From assembly GCA_013153345.1 (NCBI GenBank), contig JAADEQ010000139.1, positions 1-6,482 on the forward strand: a DNA stretch of 6,482 bases. Reading direction: 5' to 3'. The first letter of the stretch is position 1, and each line of letters begins with the position of its first letter. This document shows, piece by piece, positions 1 through 6,466 of this stretch. Made by a program: the position numbers and the translations under genes. A model generated the notes under the pieces. The model searched no databases. It had not been told where the DNA came from and saw only the letters and a list, made by a program, of their open reading frames with translations. The DNA is from Campylobacterota bacterium. GTDB taxonomy: Bacteria > Campylobacterota > Campylobacteria > Campylobacterales > Sulfurovaceae.

Positions 1-225
1 AGACTCATCAGCAATTCTAAAAAGCTCCTCTACTCTACTTACTCTTTTATCCTCCGCGCTCTTAAAAACCTTTGTTGGCTCACTAATGCCTCCAATTTGA
101 GAATCTGGCAACTTTGCTTCATAATCAATCCCTCTTTTAGGGTAGTTACCACTAAAAAGCTGTTTAAAAAAGATAGCAAAAATTCCTACGGCTATTAAAA
201 AGAGAAAAAGTTGAAATTCATTCAT
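1..225 (-). CDS. N-terminal part of a conserved small membrane-anchored protein (partial, runs off the left edge)
   Basis: An open frame of 75 codons reads leftward from ATG at 225-223 to the window edge with no stop. The start is supported by GGAG at 235-232, 6 nt upstream. Residues 3-20 form one hydrophobic segment (FQLFLFLIAVGIFAIFF), followed by a polar region containing KQLFSGNYPKRGIDYEAK and later SRVEELFRIADES, which looks like the beginning of a helical, possibly TPR-type, domain. The short N-terminus and lack of a signal cleavage site suggest a single-pass inner-membrane anchor with the rest of the chain in the cytoplasm or periplasm; topology is not settled. I recall similar proteins of this opening in Campylobacterota annotated as hypothetical or tetratricopeptide proteins, but that is memory and not a search. 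It is divergently transcribed from the yqeY-like gene. Function unknown. Confidence 0.75.
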   Translation of the reverse strand, partial: MNEFQLFLFLIAVGIFAIFFKQLFSGNYPKRGIDYEAKLPDSQIGGISEPTKVFKSAEDKRVSRVEELFRIADES

Positions 226-263
226 AGAGTGCTCCATTTAAAAAATTTCCTTAGTATATTAAA

Positions 264-269
264 ATTATA
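264..269 (-). promoter_or_regulatory. Candidate -10 box for the leftward membrane-protein gene
   Basis: On the minus strand the hexamer TATAAT is an exact sigma-70 -10 consensus, lying about 38 bases upstream of the ATG at 225. No convincing -35 box is seen, which is usual for Campylobacterota, where the -10 element dominates and A/T tracts lie upstream. It sits in an A/T-rich 87-base divergent region, so chance matches are easy. Confidence 0.4.
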
Positions 270-280
270 TAAAAAAGTGC

Positions 281-286
281 TAAAAT
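281..286 (+). promoter_or_regulatory. Candidate -10 box for the yqeY-like gene
   Basis: TAAAAT preceded by GC (GCTAAAATT) resembles the Campylobacterota sigma-70 -10 element. Transcription would begin near 293, giving a leader of about 20 nt before ATG 313. It lies about 12 bases from the opposing -10 candidate at 269-264, so the two divergent promoters would compete or be co-regulated. No -35 box is visible. If no other promoter acts, this one could also feed the liv genes, because no terminator is seen after yqeY. Confidence 0.4.
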
Positions 287-312
287 TATAAAAAATTATT
301 CAAAGGATAAAA

Positions 313-756
313 ATGAGTCTAAAAGATAGAATTAAAAACGATATAAAAGAGGCGATGAGAGCAAAAGATAGCTTTAAAAGAGATGTCTTAAGAAACTTAA
401 GTGCAGCAATTAAACAAAAAGAGGTTGATGAGAGAAAAGAGCTAAGCGATAGCGATATTGAAGCAATCTTAGCAAAATATGCAAAACAAAGAGAAGATGC
501 AATTGCTCAATTTAAAGAGGCAAATAGAGATGATTTGGTTCAAAAAGAGCAAAAAGAGCTTGAGATTGTATATTGCTATCTACCAAAGCCTTTAAGTGAT
601 GAGGAGTTAAGAGAAGTTGTTACTAAAGTAATCAATGAGGTTGGTGCTACTTCAATGAGAGATATGGGTAAAATTATGGGAATAATTAAGAAAGAGTATG
701 GAAGTCAAGCTGATGGAGCAAAAGTAAATAAAATTGTTAAAGAAATCTTAAGCTAA
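313..756 (+). CDS. yqeY: GatB/YqeY domain-containing protein
   Basis: The 147-residue product is full length for the YqeY family (about 145-150 aa) and shows its typical features: a helical, highly charged N-terminus (MSLKDRIKNDIKEAMRAKD, then VLRNLSAAIKQKEVDER at 25-41), a long helix around residues 48-70, the turn YLPKPLS at 89-95, and a C-terminal block with MRDMGKIMG (115-123) followed by DGAKVNKIVKEIL. The C-terminal half resembles the tail domain that helps the amidotransferase GatB bind tRNA, so a role with aminoacyl-tRNA or tRNA-dependent amidation is often proposed, but the stand-alone protein has no firmly established function. It is soluble and cytoplasmic, with no signal peptide. 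The start is fixed by AAGGA at 303-307, 5 nt upstream. It precedes the liv genes by 44 bases on the same strand with no obvious terminator between, so partial cotranscription is possible. Confidence 0.9.
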   Translation: MSLKDRIKNDIKEAMRAKDSFKRDVLRNLSAAIKQKEVDERKELSDSDIEAILAKYAKQREDAIAQFKEANRDDLVQKEQKELEIVYCYLPKPLSDEELREVVTKVINEVGATSMRDMGKIMGIIKKEYGSQADGAKVNKIVKEILS

Positions 757-774
757 TATAGATATTATTGATTT

Positions 775-780
775 TATAAA
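775..780 (+). promoter_or_regulatory. Weak candidate -10 box before the binding-protein gene
   Basis: TATAAA lies in the 44-base gap after yqeY. It would give a very short leader because the Shine-Dalgarno AAGGAG is at 790-795. A second possible box, TATTAT at 763-768, leaves a more normal leader. Neither has a good -35, and the gap is A/T-rich, so a dedicated livJ promoter is only tentatively placed here. Confidence 0.25.
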
Positions 781-800
781 ACTATTTTAAAGGAGAGTAT

Positions 801-1925
801 ATGAGAAAATTTGCAAGTATTGTAGCAGCTGGTTTACTCTTTAGTGGTGTAGCAATGGCTAAAGATGTAAAAATTGGAGTGGTACTTCCTCTAACAGGAC
901 AAATTGCTGCATTTGGTGAAACGAGTAAAAAAGGTCTTGAGATTGCATATGAAAAAAATCATACTCTAAGCAATGGAGATAATATTAAATTAATCTATGT
1001 TGATGATAGAGGTGATAAGGTTGAGGCTGCAACAGCAGTTAAAAAACTATTAAATAAAGATAAAGTTGCAGTAATCTTAGGAGAGGTAGCAAGCTCTAAC
1101 TCAATGGCAATGGCTCCAATTGCTGAAAAGAATAAAACTCCAATGATTACTCACGCATCAACCAACCCAAGAGTTACAAAAGGTAAAAAATATGTAACTA
1201 GAGCTTGCTTTATTGACCCATTCCAAGGTGCAGTAATGGCTAAATATGCACTAGATAATGGTATGAAAAAAGCAGTAGTTGTAACTGATGCAAAACAAGA
1301 CTACTCTGTAGGACTCTCTAAAGCTTTCAAAAAAGCATACACTGCTGGTGGTGGAGAGATTGTAAAGACGGTATTAATTAACTCTGGAGATAAAGATTTT
1401 AATGCTCAAGTTACAGCAATTAAACAAGCAAATCCAGATATTATTGCATTTACTGGATACTATCCAGAAGCAGCACTTTTAGTTAAGCAAGCAAGAGATA
1501 TGGGAGTTAAAACTCCATTTATTGGAGCTGATGGTGTTGGATTCCCTGAACTAGTAGAGATTGCTGGAAAGGCAGCAGAAGGGTTTATGTATACAGACCA
1601 CTTTAATGAAGCAGCAGCTACTACTCCAGAAGCAAAAGAGTATGTTGAGGCATATCATAAAAAATATAATAAAGCGGCTGATTCAATGGGAGCACTTGCG
1701 GCAGATGCATATGGTATGATTCTTAGCGCAATGGAAAAATGTATCAAAGAGGGTAAAGCAAGTGATGATAAAGAGTGTATCAATACAAATCTAAGAAATA
1801 CTAAAGGTTATAAAGGAATTACTGGAGAAATCACTATTAATGAAAATGGTGATGCGGTAAAATCTGCAGTAGTAAATGAAGTTAAAGATGGAAAATTTAT
1901 CTACAAAACCACAGTAAATCCATAA
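801..1925 (+). CDS. livJ: Branched-chain amino acid-type ABC transporter, periplasmic substrate-binding protein (LivJ/LivK family)
   Basis: This is the soluble receptor of a HAAT-family importer. It should capture a hydrophobic amino acid such as Leu, Ile or Val in the periplasm and deliver it to LivH/LivM. Residues 1-20 are a Sec signal peptide (basic MRK, hydrophobic core, AMA before K21). The mature part is a type I periplasmic binding fold (Peripla_BP_6): KIGVVLPLTGQ at 24-34, VDDRGD at 67-72, the ligand loop GEVASSNSMAMAPIA at 94-108, ITHASTNP at 116-123, and GADGVG at 242-247, where Asp244 appears to sit where E. coli LivJ has the Glu that holds the amino group (alignment from memory). 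Cys314 and Cys326 could form a disulfide near the C-terminus; Cys136 is alone. The length of 374 aa is normal. AAGGAG at 790-795 supports the start. The exact substrate is not proven: related proteins bind other amino acids, amides or urea. No second binding protein is present. Confidence 0.93.
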   Translation: MRKFASIVAAGLLFSGVAMAKDVKIGVVLPLTGQIAAFGETSKKGLEIAYEKNHTLSNGDNIKLIYVDDRGDKVEAATAVKKLLNKDKVAVILGEVASSNSMAMAPIAEKNKTPMITHASTNPRVTKGKKYVTRACFIDPFQGAVMAKYALDNGMKKAVVVTDAKQDYSVGLSKAFKKAYTAGGGEIVKTVLINSGDKDFNAQVTAIKQANPDIIAFTGYYPEAALLVKQARDMGVKTPFIGADGVGFPELVEIAGKAAEGFMYTDHFNEAAATTPEAKEYVEAYHKKYNKAADSMGALAADAYGMILSAMEKCIKEGKASDDKECINTNLRNTKGYKGITGEITINENGDAVKSAVVNEVKDGKFIYKTTVNP

Positions 1926-1931
1926 TCTACC

Positions 1932-1951
1932 CCCGCTTTTGCGGGCTTTTT
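1932..1951 (+). terminator. Intrinsic terminator or attenuator between livJ and livH
   Basis: CCCGC (1932-1936), a TTTT loop and GCGGG (1941-1945) form a 5-bp all-G/C hairpin in an otherwise very AT-rich sequence, followed by C and five T (1947-1951). It begins 6 bases after the livJ stop. It has the form of a rho-independent terminator on the plus strand. Since the permease genes follow on the same strand, it probably acts partially, giving more binding-protein message than transporter message, or it ends livJ transcription with livH starting from its own promoter. Confidence 0.8.
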
Positions 1952-1975
1952 GTATATGTTTTTAGGGGCTAAAAG

Positions 1976-1981
1976 TATATA
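1976..1981 (+). promoter_or_regulatory. Candidate -10 box for livHMGF
   Basis: TATATA after G, with T-rich tracts upstream (around 1947-1963), resembles a Campylobacterota sigma-70 promoter. Transcription would begin near 1989, just before the ribosome site AAGGG at 1993-1997, which is close and leaves a short leader. It would restart transcription after the terminator at 1932-1951. No -35 box is visible. Confidence 0.3.
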
Positions 1982-2003
1982 TAAAAAGTAATAAGGGTAG
2001 ATT

Positions 2004-2897
2004 ATGGATATGCAAATTTTTTTGCAACAGCTAATTAATGGCGCAAGCCTTGGAAGTATGTATGCTCTAATTGCAATTGGGTATACAATGGTTTATGGAG
2101 TATTAAGACTTATTAACTTTGCTCATGGCGATATTATGATGGTTGGAGCATTTCTCACCTACTTTGGAATGGAATCTGGCCTTAGCTTTGAGCTTGCGGC
2201 TCTTCTTGGAATTATTGGTGCAGCAATTGTTGGAATATTAACTGATAGAATTGCTTATCGCCCCCTTCGTGATGCTCCAAAAATCTCTCTTTTAATAACA
2301 GCAATTGGAATTAGCTTCTTTTTAGAAAATCTATTTACGGTTCTTTTTGGAGCAACACCAAAAGCTTTTAAGGCTCCAGAGTATATCACTAAAGTATTTC
2401 ATATTGGAGAGATTTATCTGCCAATTTCAGTTATTATCATTCCAACTATCACTTTAATTATCTTAGCAATTGTGCTTTATATTCTTTATAAGACAAAATA
2501 TGGAATGGCAATTAGAGCTTTAGCTTTTGATATAAAAACCGTTAAACTGATGGGAATTGATGCAGATAAGATTATTATGATAGTATTTATGATTGGTTCA
2601 GCTCTTGCTGCAATTGGAGGGATATTTTATGCAATAAGCTACCCATCAATTGACCCTTTAATGGGAGTAATTGTTGGTCTTAAAGCATTTGCTGCAGCAG
2701 TTCTTGGAGGAATTGGAAGCGTAACAGGCGCAGTAATTGGAGGATTTATTTTAGGATTTACAGAGATTTTAGTAGTTGCCCTTTTCCCAGAGCTTGGAGG
2801 GTATAAAGATGCTTTTGCATTTTTCTTCTTAATTTTAGTGCTGCTCTTTAAACCAACTGGTATTATGGGGCAAGATTTAGAAAGAGGAAGGTTTTAA
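2004..2897 (+). CDS. livH: Branched-chain amino acid-type ABC transporter permease LivH
   Basis: One of the two membrane subunits that form the translocation path of the importer in the inner membrane. The 297-aa protein is almost entirely hydrophobic helices, about eight, and carries the LivH hallmarks: INGASLGSMYALIAIGYTMVY region at 11-31, LINFAHGD at 36-43, the cytoplasmic coupling loop GMAIRALAFD...KLMGID at 167-186 that contacts an ATPase, and VLGGIGSVTGAVIGG at 233-247. Length is normal for the family. ATG 2004 is preferred over the in-frame ATG at 2010 because AAGGG (1993-1997) is 6 nt from the first and 12 nt from the second. The stop overlaps the livM start by one base (TAATG), which indicates translational coupling. 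Regulation is probably through the preceding terminator and possible internal promoter. Confidence 0.94.
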   Translation: MDMQIFLQQLINGASLGSMYALIAIGYTMVYGVLRLINFAHGDIMMVGAFLTYFGMESGLSFELAALLGIIGAAIVGILTDRIAYRPLRDAPKISLLITAIGISFFLENLFTVLFGATPKAFKAPEYITKVFHIGEIYLPISVIIIPTITLIILAIVLYILYKTKYGMAIRALAFDIKTVKLMGIDADKIIMIVFMIGSALAAIGGIFYAISYPSIDPLMGVIVGLKAFAAAVLGGIGSVTGAVIGGFILGFTEILVVALFPELGGYKDAFAFFFLILVLLFKPTGIMGQDLERGRF

Positions 2898-3928
2898 TGA
2901 AAAAGGTAATATATTTAATTTTAACCCTTGCATATTTGGCCTTTGTATATTATGCAAAAGATATGTTTGATGCTTATACTCTCTCAATTCTTAGTAATAT
3001 TGGAATTTTTGCAATATTAGCTCTTAGCTATAACTTAATTAATGGAACTACTGGGCAATTTTCATTAGAGCCAAACGGATTTGTAGCAATTGGAGCCTAT
3101 ATTACTGCTCTTTTGCTAATTCCAGCTGAGACAAAGCTTGATATGTTTGCCCTAACAGACCCAGCACCAATTGTGCTAAAGATGCATGCAGACTTTTTGC
3201 CAGCTCTTTTAATTGGAGGAGTAGCTGCTGCATTTGTTGCTCTTCTTCTATCTTTTCCAGTCTTTAGAGTAAGAGGAGACTACTTAGCAATTGTAACTTT
3301 GGGCTTTGGATTTATTATTAGAATCTTAGCAATCAATAACCCAGAATATACAAATGGAGCAATGGGGCTAAATGATATCCCTTCCTATGCTGACTTTACT
3401 TGGATTGGGACAATTGCGCTAATTACATTTGTTACAATGCTTCATATTGTCTACTCAAAATTTGGAAGAGGGATGAAAGCAATTAGGGATGATGAGGATG
3501 CTGCAATTGCAATGGGGCTTAATACTTTTAAATTAAAAACTTTTGCCTTTATGACTAGTGCATTTTTTGAAGGGGTTGGAGGAGGATTATTAGCCTCTTT
3601 CCTAACCACAATTACTCCAGACCAATTCTCATTCTTACTAACCTTCCAGCTATTAATTATTATAGTTCTTGGAGGACTTGGAAGTATGAGTGGAACATTA
3701 GTTGCTACAATCTTAGTAATGGGAGGAATGGAGTGGTTAAGATTTTTAGATGAGGATATGGTGATTTTTGGAATCCATACAGGGGCTCATCCGGGAATGA
3801 GAATGGTAGTATTTTCAATTCTTCTAATTTTAATGATGCTATTTGCACGAAGAGGACTCTTTGGAGATAAAGAGCTTCCAGAGATTATTGAAGAGCTAAA
3901 AGAAAAATTTAAAAAGAGTTCAAAATGA
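2897..3928 (+). CDS. livM: Branched-chain amino acid-type ABC transporter permease LivM
   Basis: Second membrane subunit of the importer, pairing with LivH. The 343-aa chain has an N-terminal hydrophobic stretch (residues 4-19), then LSYNLINGTTGQFSLEPNGF at 43-62, the typical LivM loop after the first helices. A periplasmic insert of roughly 78-100 follows, then FRVRGDYLAIVTLGFGFI at 123-140, the coupling loop FGRGMKAIRDDEDAAIAMG at 189-207, and VLGGLGSMSGTLVA at 257-270. The C-terminal tail from about 323 (acidic, then lysine-rich) is cytoplasmic. GAGGAAG at 2884-2890 inside the end of livH is its ribosome site, and the start overlaps the livH stop. Its own stop overlaps livG as ATGA. Nothing appears truncated. 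Confidence 0.93.
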   Translation: MKKVIYLILTLAYLAFVYYAKDMFDAYTLSILSNIGIFAILALSYNLINGTTGQFSLEPNGFVAIGAYITALLLIPAETKLDMFALTDPAPIVLKMHADFLPALLIGGVAAAFVALLLSFPVFRVRGDYLAIVTLGFGFIIRILAINNPEYTNGAMGLNDIPSYADFTWIGTIALITFVTMLHIVYSKFGRGMKAIRDDEDAAIAMGLNTFKLKTFAFMTSAFFEGVGGGLLASFLTTITPDQFSFLLTFQLLIIIVLGGLGSMSGTLVATILVMGGMEWLRFLDEDMVIFGIHTGAHPGMRMVVFSILLILMMLFARRGLFGDKELPEIIEELKEKFKKSSK

Positions 3929-4701
3929 GTAGATATATTCTAAGAGTAGAGAATTTAACAATGGATTTTGGAGGGGTTAGAGCAATTGATAATCTAACCT
4001 TTAAGGTTCCAAAGGGTTCAACATATGGATTAATAGGGCCAAATGGAGCTGGGAAGACAACGGTTTTTAATATAATTACTGGAAACCTAAAGCCTACCAA
4101 AGGAAAGGTCTATTTAGAAGATGAGGATATTACTGGAATCAAACCAAATAAAGCGGTCTATAAAGGAATTGCTAGAACCTTTCAAAATATTAGGCTCTTT
4201 AAGAGTATGAGCGTATTGGATAATATATTAATTGGTTTTGATAGAGCTGCTAAATATACCTATTTTGAGGCAATTTTTCGTCTTCCAAGATTTTTTAAAT
4301 ATGAAAAAGAGATTCGCCAAAAAGCATATGAATTAATGGAGATTTTTGGAATTAGAGAGTTTGCTAAATATAATGCAACTGCTTTAAGTTATGGAAATCA
4401 AAGAAAAGTTGAGATTGCAAGAGCCTTAGCTACAAATCCAAAATTGCTACTTCTTGATGAGCCAGCGGCAGGGATGAATCCAAAAGAGACAGATGAGCTA
4501 GCAGATATTATCTTTAAAATAAAAAAAGATTTTAATCTATCAATTCTATTAATTGAGCACGATATGAAGTTTGTAAATAAGATGTGCGATTTAGTAACGG
4601 TGCTTGATTATGGAGAGAAGATTTTTGAAGGAAAACCAAGCGAAGCAATACGAGACCCAAAAGTAATTGCTGCATATCTAGGAGATTTTACTCATGCTTA
4701 A
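3925..4701 (+). CDS. livG: Branched-chain amino acid-type ABC transporter ATP-binding protein LivG
   Basis: One of two cytoplasmic ATPases that power the importer. All ABC motifs are intact in 258 residues: Walker A GPNGAGKT at 38-45, Q-loop Gln87 in ARTFQNIRLF, signature LSYGNQRKVEIARA at 154-167 (the LSYG form typical of LivG rather than LSGG), Walker B LLLLDEP at 174-180 with catalytic Glu179, and the H-loop His212 in IEHDM. The insert of about 105-135 between Q-loop and signature is the extra helical segment that distinguishes LivG from LivF. The start overlaps the livM stop by 4 bases (ATGA). The upstream ribosome site is poor (AAGAG around 3914-3918), so translation likely depends on ribosomes finishing livM. 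The end overlaps livF by 8 bases. Confidence 0.95.
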   Translation: MSRYILRVENLTMDFGGVRAIDNLTFKVPKGSTYGLIGPNGAGKTTVFNIITGNLKPTKGKVYLEDEDITGIKPNKAVYKGIARTFQNIRLFKSMSVLDNILIGFDRAAKYTYFEAIFRLPRFFKYEKEIRQKAYELMEIFGIREFAKYNATALSYGNQRKVEIARALATNPKLLLLDEPAAGMNPKETDELADIIFKIKKDFNLSILLIEHDMKFVNKMCDLVTVLDYGEKIFEGKPSEAIRDPKVIAAYLGDFTHA

Positions 4702-5386
4702 GGTAAAGAATTTAGTTGTGAAATATGGTGTAATTAATGCGGTTAGAGGAATTGATTTAGAGGTTAAAAAGGGAGAGATTGTTACCTTAATTGGAGCAAA
4801 TGGAGCTGGAAAGACCTCAACTCTAAATGCAATTGTAAATTTGGTTAAAAAGAGTGGATATGTGGAGTTTAATGGAGTTGATATTAGCAAAACAAAAACT
4901 CACCAAATTGTCCAAATGGGTCTTTCATTGGTGCCAGAGGGAAGAAGAATATTTATAAATTTAACCGTTGAAGAGAATCTTAGAATGGGAGCCTTTAATA
5001 ATGATGATAAGTTTGAAGAGCTAAAAGAGCAGATGTATAACCGCTTCCCACGCCTAAAAGATAAGAGAAACCAGCTTGGAGGAACCTTAAGTGGAGGAGA
5101 GCAGCAGATGCTAGCAATTGCAAGAGCTCTAATGGGGACTCCAAAGATGCTAATGTTGGATGAGCCTAGCCTTGGACTTGCTCCAAAGATTATTGGAGAG
5201 GTATTTGATATTATAATCGAACTTAGCAAAACTATTCCAATATTATTGGTTGAACAAAATGCATTTGCAGCCTTAAAGATTGCTGATTATGGATATGTTT
5301 TAGAGAATGGTCAAATTACACTCCAAGATAAAGCCTCTAATCTGCTTGGAAATGATGAGGTTAGAGCAAAATATTTAGGAGGATAG
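4694..5386 (+). CDS. livF: Branched-chain amino acid-type ABC transporter ATP-binding protein LivF
   Basis: The second cytoplasmic ATPase, expected to form a heterodimer with LivG. The 230 residues are typical LivF length. Walker A is GANGAGKT at 34-41; the family motif LVPEGRRIF is at 79-87; the signature LSGGEQQMLAIARAL is at 132-146; Walker B LMLDEP is at 153-158 with Glu157. The H-loop position reads VEQN (186-189), the usual LivF variant lacking the histidine, so this is not a defect. AGGAG at 4680-4684, within livG, is 9 nt before the ATG. The last codons (GGA GGA before TAG) form part of an AGGAGG that serves the next gene, so its translation is linked to the channel gene downstream. 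Confidence 0.95.
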   Translation: MLKVKNLVVKYGVINAVRGIDLEVKKGEIVTLIGANGAGKTSTLNAIVNLVKKSGYVEFNGVDISKTKTHQIVQMGLSLVPEGRRIFINLTVEENLRMGAFNNDDKFEELKEQMYNRFPRLKDKRNQLGGTLSGGEQQMLAIARALMGTPKMLMLDEPSLGLAPKIIGEVFDIIIELSKTIPILLVEQNAFAALKIADYGYVLENGQITLQDKASNLLGNDEVRAKYLGG

Positions 5387-5392
5387 AAGATT
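5377..5392 (+). promoter_or_regulatory. Shine-Dalgarno AGGAGG and putative AUU start of the channel gene, around the livF stop
   Basis: A perfect AGGAGG (5377-5382) is followed by the livF stop TAG (5384-5386) and, 7 nt after the SD, by ATT at 5390-5392, in the frame of the channel. No ATG, GTG or TTG exists in that frame between the TAG and ATG 5507, and the only CTG (5471) would remove the signal peptide. The later ATG has no SD (CTCCTCC lies before it) and starts within the binding domain. An AUU start, as known for infC, is therefore the best reading. A single-base error or indel here is the alternative: removing A5385 would make an ATGA overlap. Confidence 0.6.
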
Positions 5393-6466
5393 TTTTACTT
5401 AAAAACTGCCCTTATTGTTCTTTTATTTATAGCCCCTCTTTTAAAAGATTTTAAAGCCTACTCAAATGAGCTGATAGTAGGAGTTAAAGATGCTCCTCCA
5501 TTTGCAATGAGAAATAAACAAGGAGAGTGGGAAGGTATTAGTATTGAGCTTTGGAAGAATATAGCTGATGAGCTAGATTTAAACTACACCTTTAAAGAAG
5601 AAAAAAATATAACCTCTCTAATTAGAGGAGTTAAACAAAAAGAGCTAGATAGTGCAATTGCAGCAATTACTATTACATCTGATAGAGAAAAAGAGATTGA
5701 CTTTTCACACTGCTACTATACCACCAATTTAACTATTGCTATTGCAAAAGAGAATCAAAGCAAACTTATTACTCTGTTAAAGGCCTTTTTTTCATATAAA
5801 ATGTTAACTATTATCCTCTATTTAACTCTTATTCTTTTTATTATAGGGGCAATTACTTGGCTAATTGAGAGAAATAAAAATAATGAAAACTTTCCAAAAG
5901 AGCCAATTAGAGGAATTGGGAGTGGAATATGGTGGGCAGCTGTAACAATGACAACGGTTGGATATGGGGATATGACTCCAAAAACGCTGGGTGGAAGATT
6001 AATTGCTCTATTTTGGATGTTTGCCTCTTTGCTTTTGGTCTCTTCAATTATTGCCTCAGTAACTTCTATTTTAATCTCTACAACAAAGCCATCAATAAAG
6101 ACTCCTAATGATTTAATAAATTTAAAAGTAGGAAGTATTAAAGACTCTGTTAGCGACTTATATTTAAAAGAGAGAAGAATATATCCTATCTACTATGAGA
6201 ATATCTCTGAAGCTTTAAGTGCATTGGAACAAAAAGAGATAGATGCAGTGGTTTATGATGCTCCACTTCTAAAATATTTAATAAAAAAGGATTTTTCAAA
6301 AACTCTAATGGTAACTAATATCTACTTTAATCCTCAACACTATGGAATTGCACTTCAAACCAATAGCCCTCTACGCGAGTCTATAAATACTACTCTTTTA
6401 AAAATCCTACAAACCCCTATTTGGGAAGAGATAAAGCATAAGTATTTAGGTAAAGGAGAGAATTAA
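5390..6466 (+). CDS. GluR0-like ligand-gated potassium channel (prokaryotic ionotropic glutamate receptor homologue)
   Basis: Predicted to be an inner-membrane K+ channel opened by an amino-acid-like ligand in the periplasm. Numbered from the AUU start (358 aa), order is: signal peptide 1-25 (hydrophobic ALIVLLFIAPLL, cleavage likely AYS before N26); first part of a type 3 solute-binding domain (SBP_bac_3) 27-125, opening ELIVGVKDAPPF and containing AITITSDREKEIDFS with Arg99; TM1 about 137-159; pore helix and filter TMTTVGYGD, with TVGYGD at 189-194; TM2 about 201-229; second part of the binding domain 236-355, with KVGSIKDS and VVYDAPLLKYL (Asp290). This split-domain plan is that of Synechocystis GluR0. 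Arg99 matches the receptor arginine that binds the ligand alpha-carboxylate, and Asp290 the acidic residue that holds the amino group; this is inference from remembered alignments. The canonical ATG at 5507 (319 aa) would lack the signal peptide and first strand, so it is unlikely to be the start. It follows livF on the same strand with no terminator between. Confidence 0.85.
   Translation: MFYLKTALIVLLFIAPLLKDFKAYSNELIVGVKDAPPFAMRNKQGEWEGISIELWKNIADELDLNYTFKEEKNITSLIRGVKQKELDSAIAAITITSDREKEIDFSHCYYTTNLTIAIAKENQSKLITLLKAFFSYKMLTIILYLTLILFIIGAITWLIERNKNNENFPKEPIRGIGSGIWWAAVTMTTVGYGDMTPKTLGGRLIALFWMFASLLLVSSIIASVTSILISTTKPSIKTPNDLINLKVGSIKDSVSDLYLKERRIYPIYYENISEALSALEQKEIDAVVYDAPLLKYLIKKDFSKTLMVTNIYFNPQHYGIALQTNSPLRESINTTLLKILQTPIWEEIKHKYLGKGEN

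Noticed and set aside
2064..3500. Frequent recurrence of GCAATTG-like words
   Set aside because: They are explained by repeated Ala-Ile-Gly/Ala/Val in membrane helices written with the preferred codons GCA and ATT; spacing is irregular and no repeat unit is conserved beyond the word.
3909..4100. Minus-strand open frame of 63 codons opposite the livM-livG junction
   Set aside because: It lies wholly opposite strongly supported livM/livG coding sequence, has no family resemblance and is explained by the AT-rich codon pattern of the genes it shadows.
4678..4890. Minus-strand open frame of 70 codons opposite the start of livF
   Set aside because: Antisense to the Walker A region of livF; its composition is that of a reverse-strand shadow and no ribosome site or recognisable domain supports it.
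4900..5229. Minus-strand open frame of 109 codons opposite livF
   Set aside because: It covers the antisense of the LivF signature and Walker B motifs, whose coding strand is certain. The long frame is a by-product of livF codon choice.
4868..5280. Loss of the H-loop histidine in LivF as a possible defective ATPase
   Set aside because: VEQN at this position is the normal sequence in the LivF family, so it is not a sign of decay.
5507..5509. ATG as start of the channel gene
   Set aside because: No Shine-Dalgarno precedes it, and it would delete the signal peptide and the VGVKDAPPF strand that is standard at the start of this binding domain.
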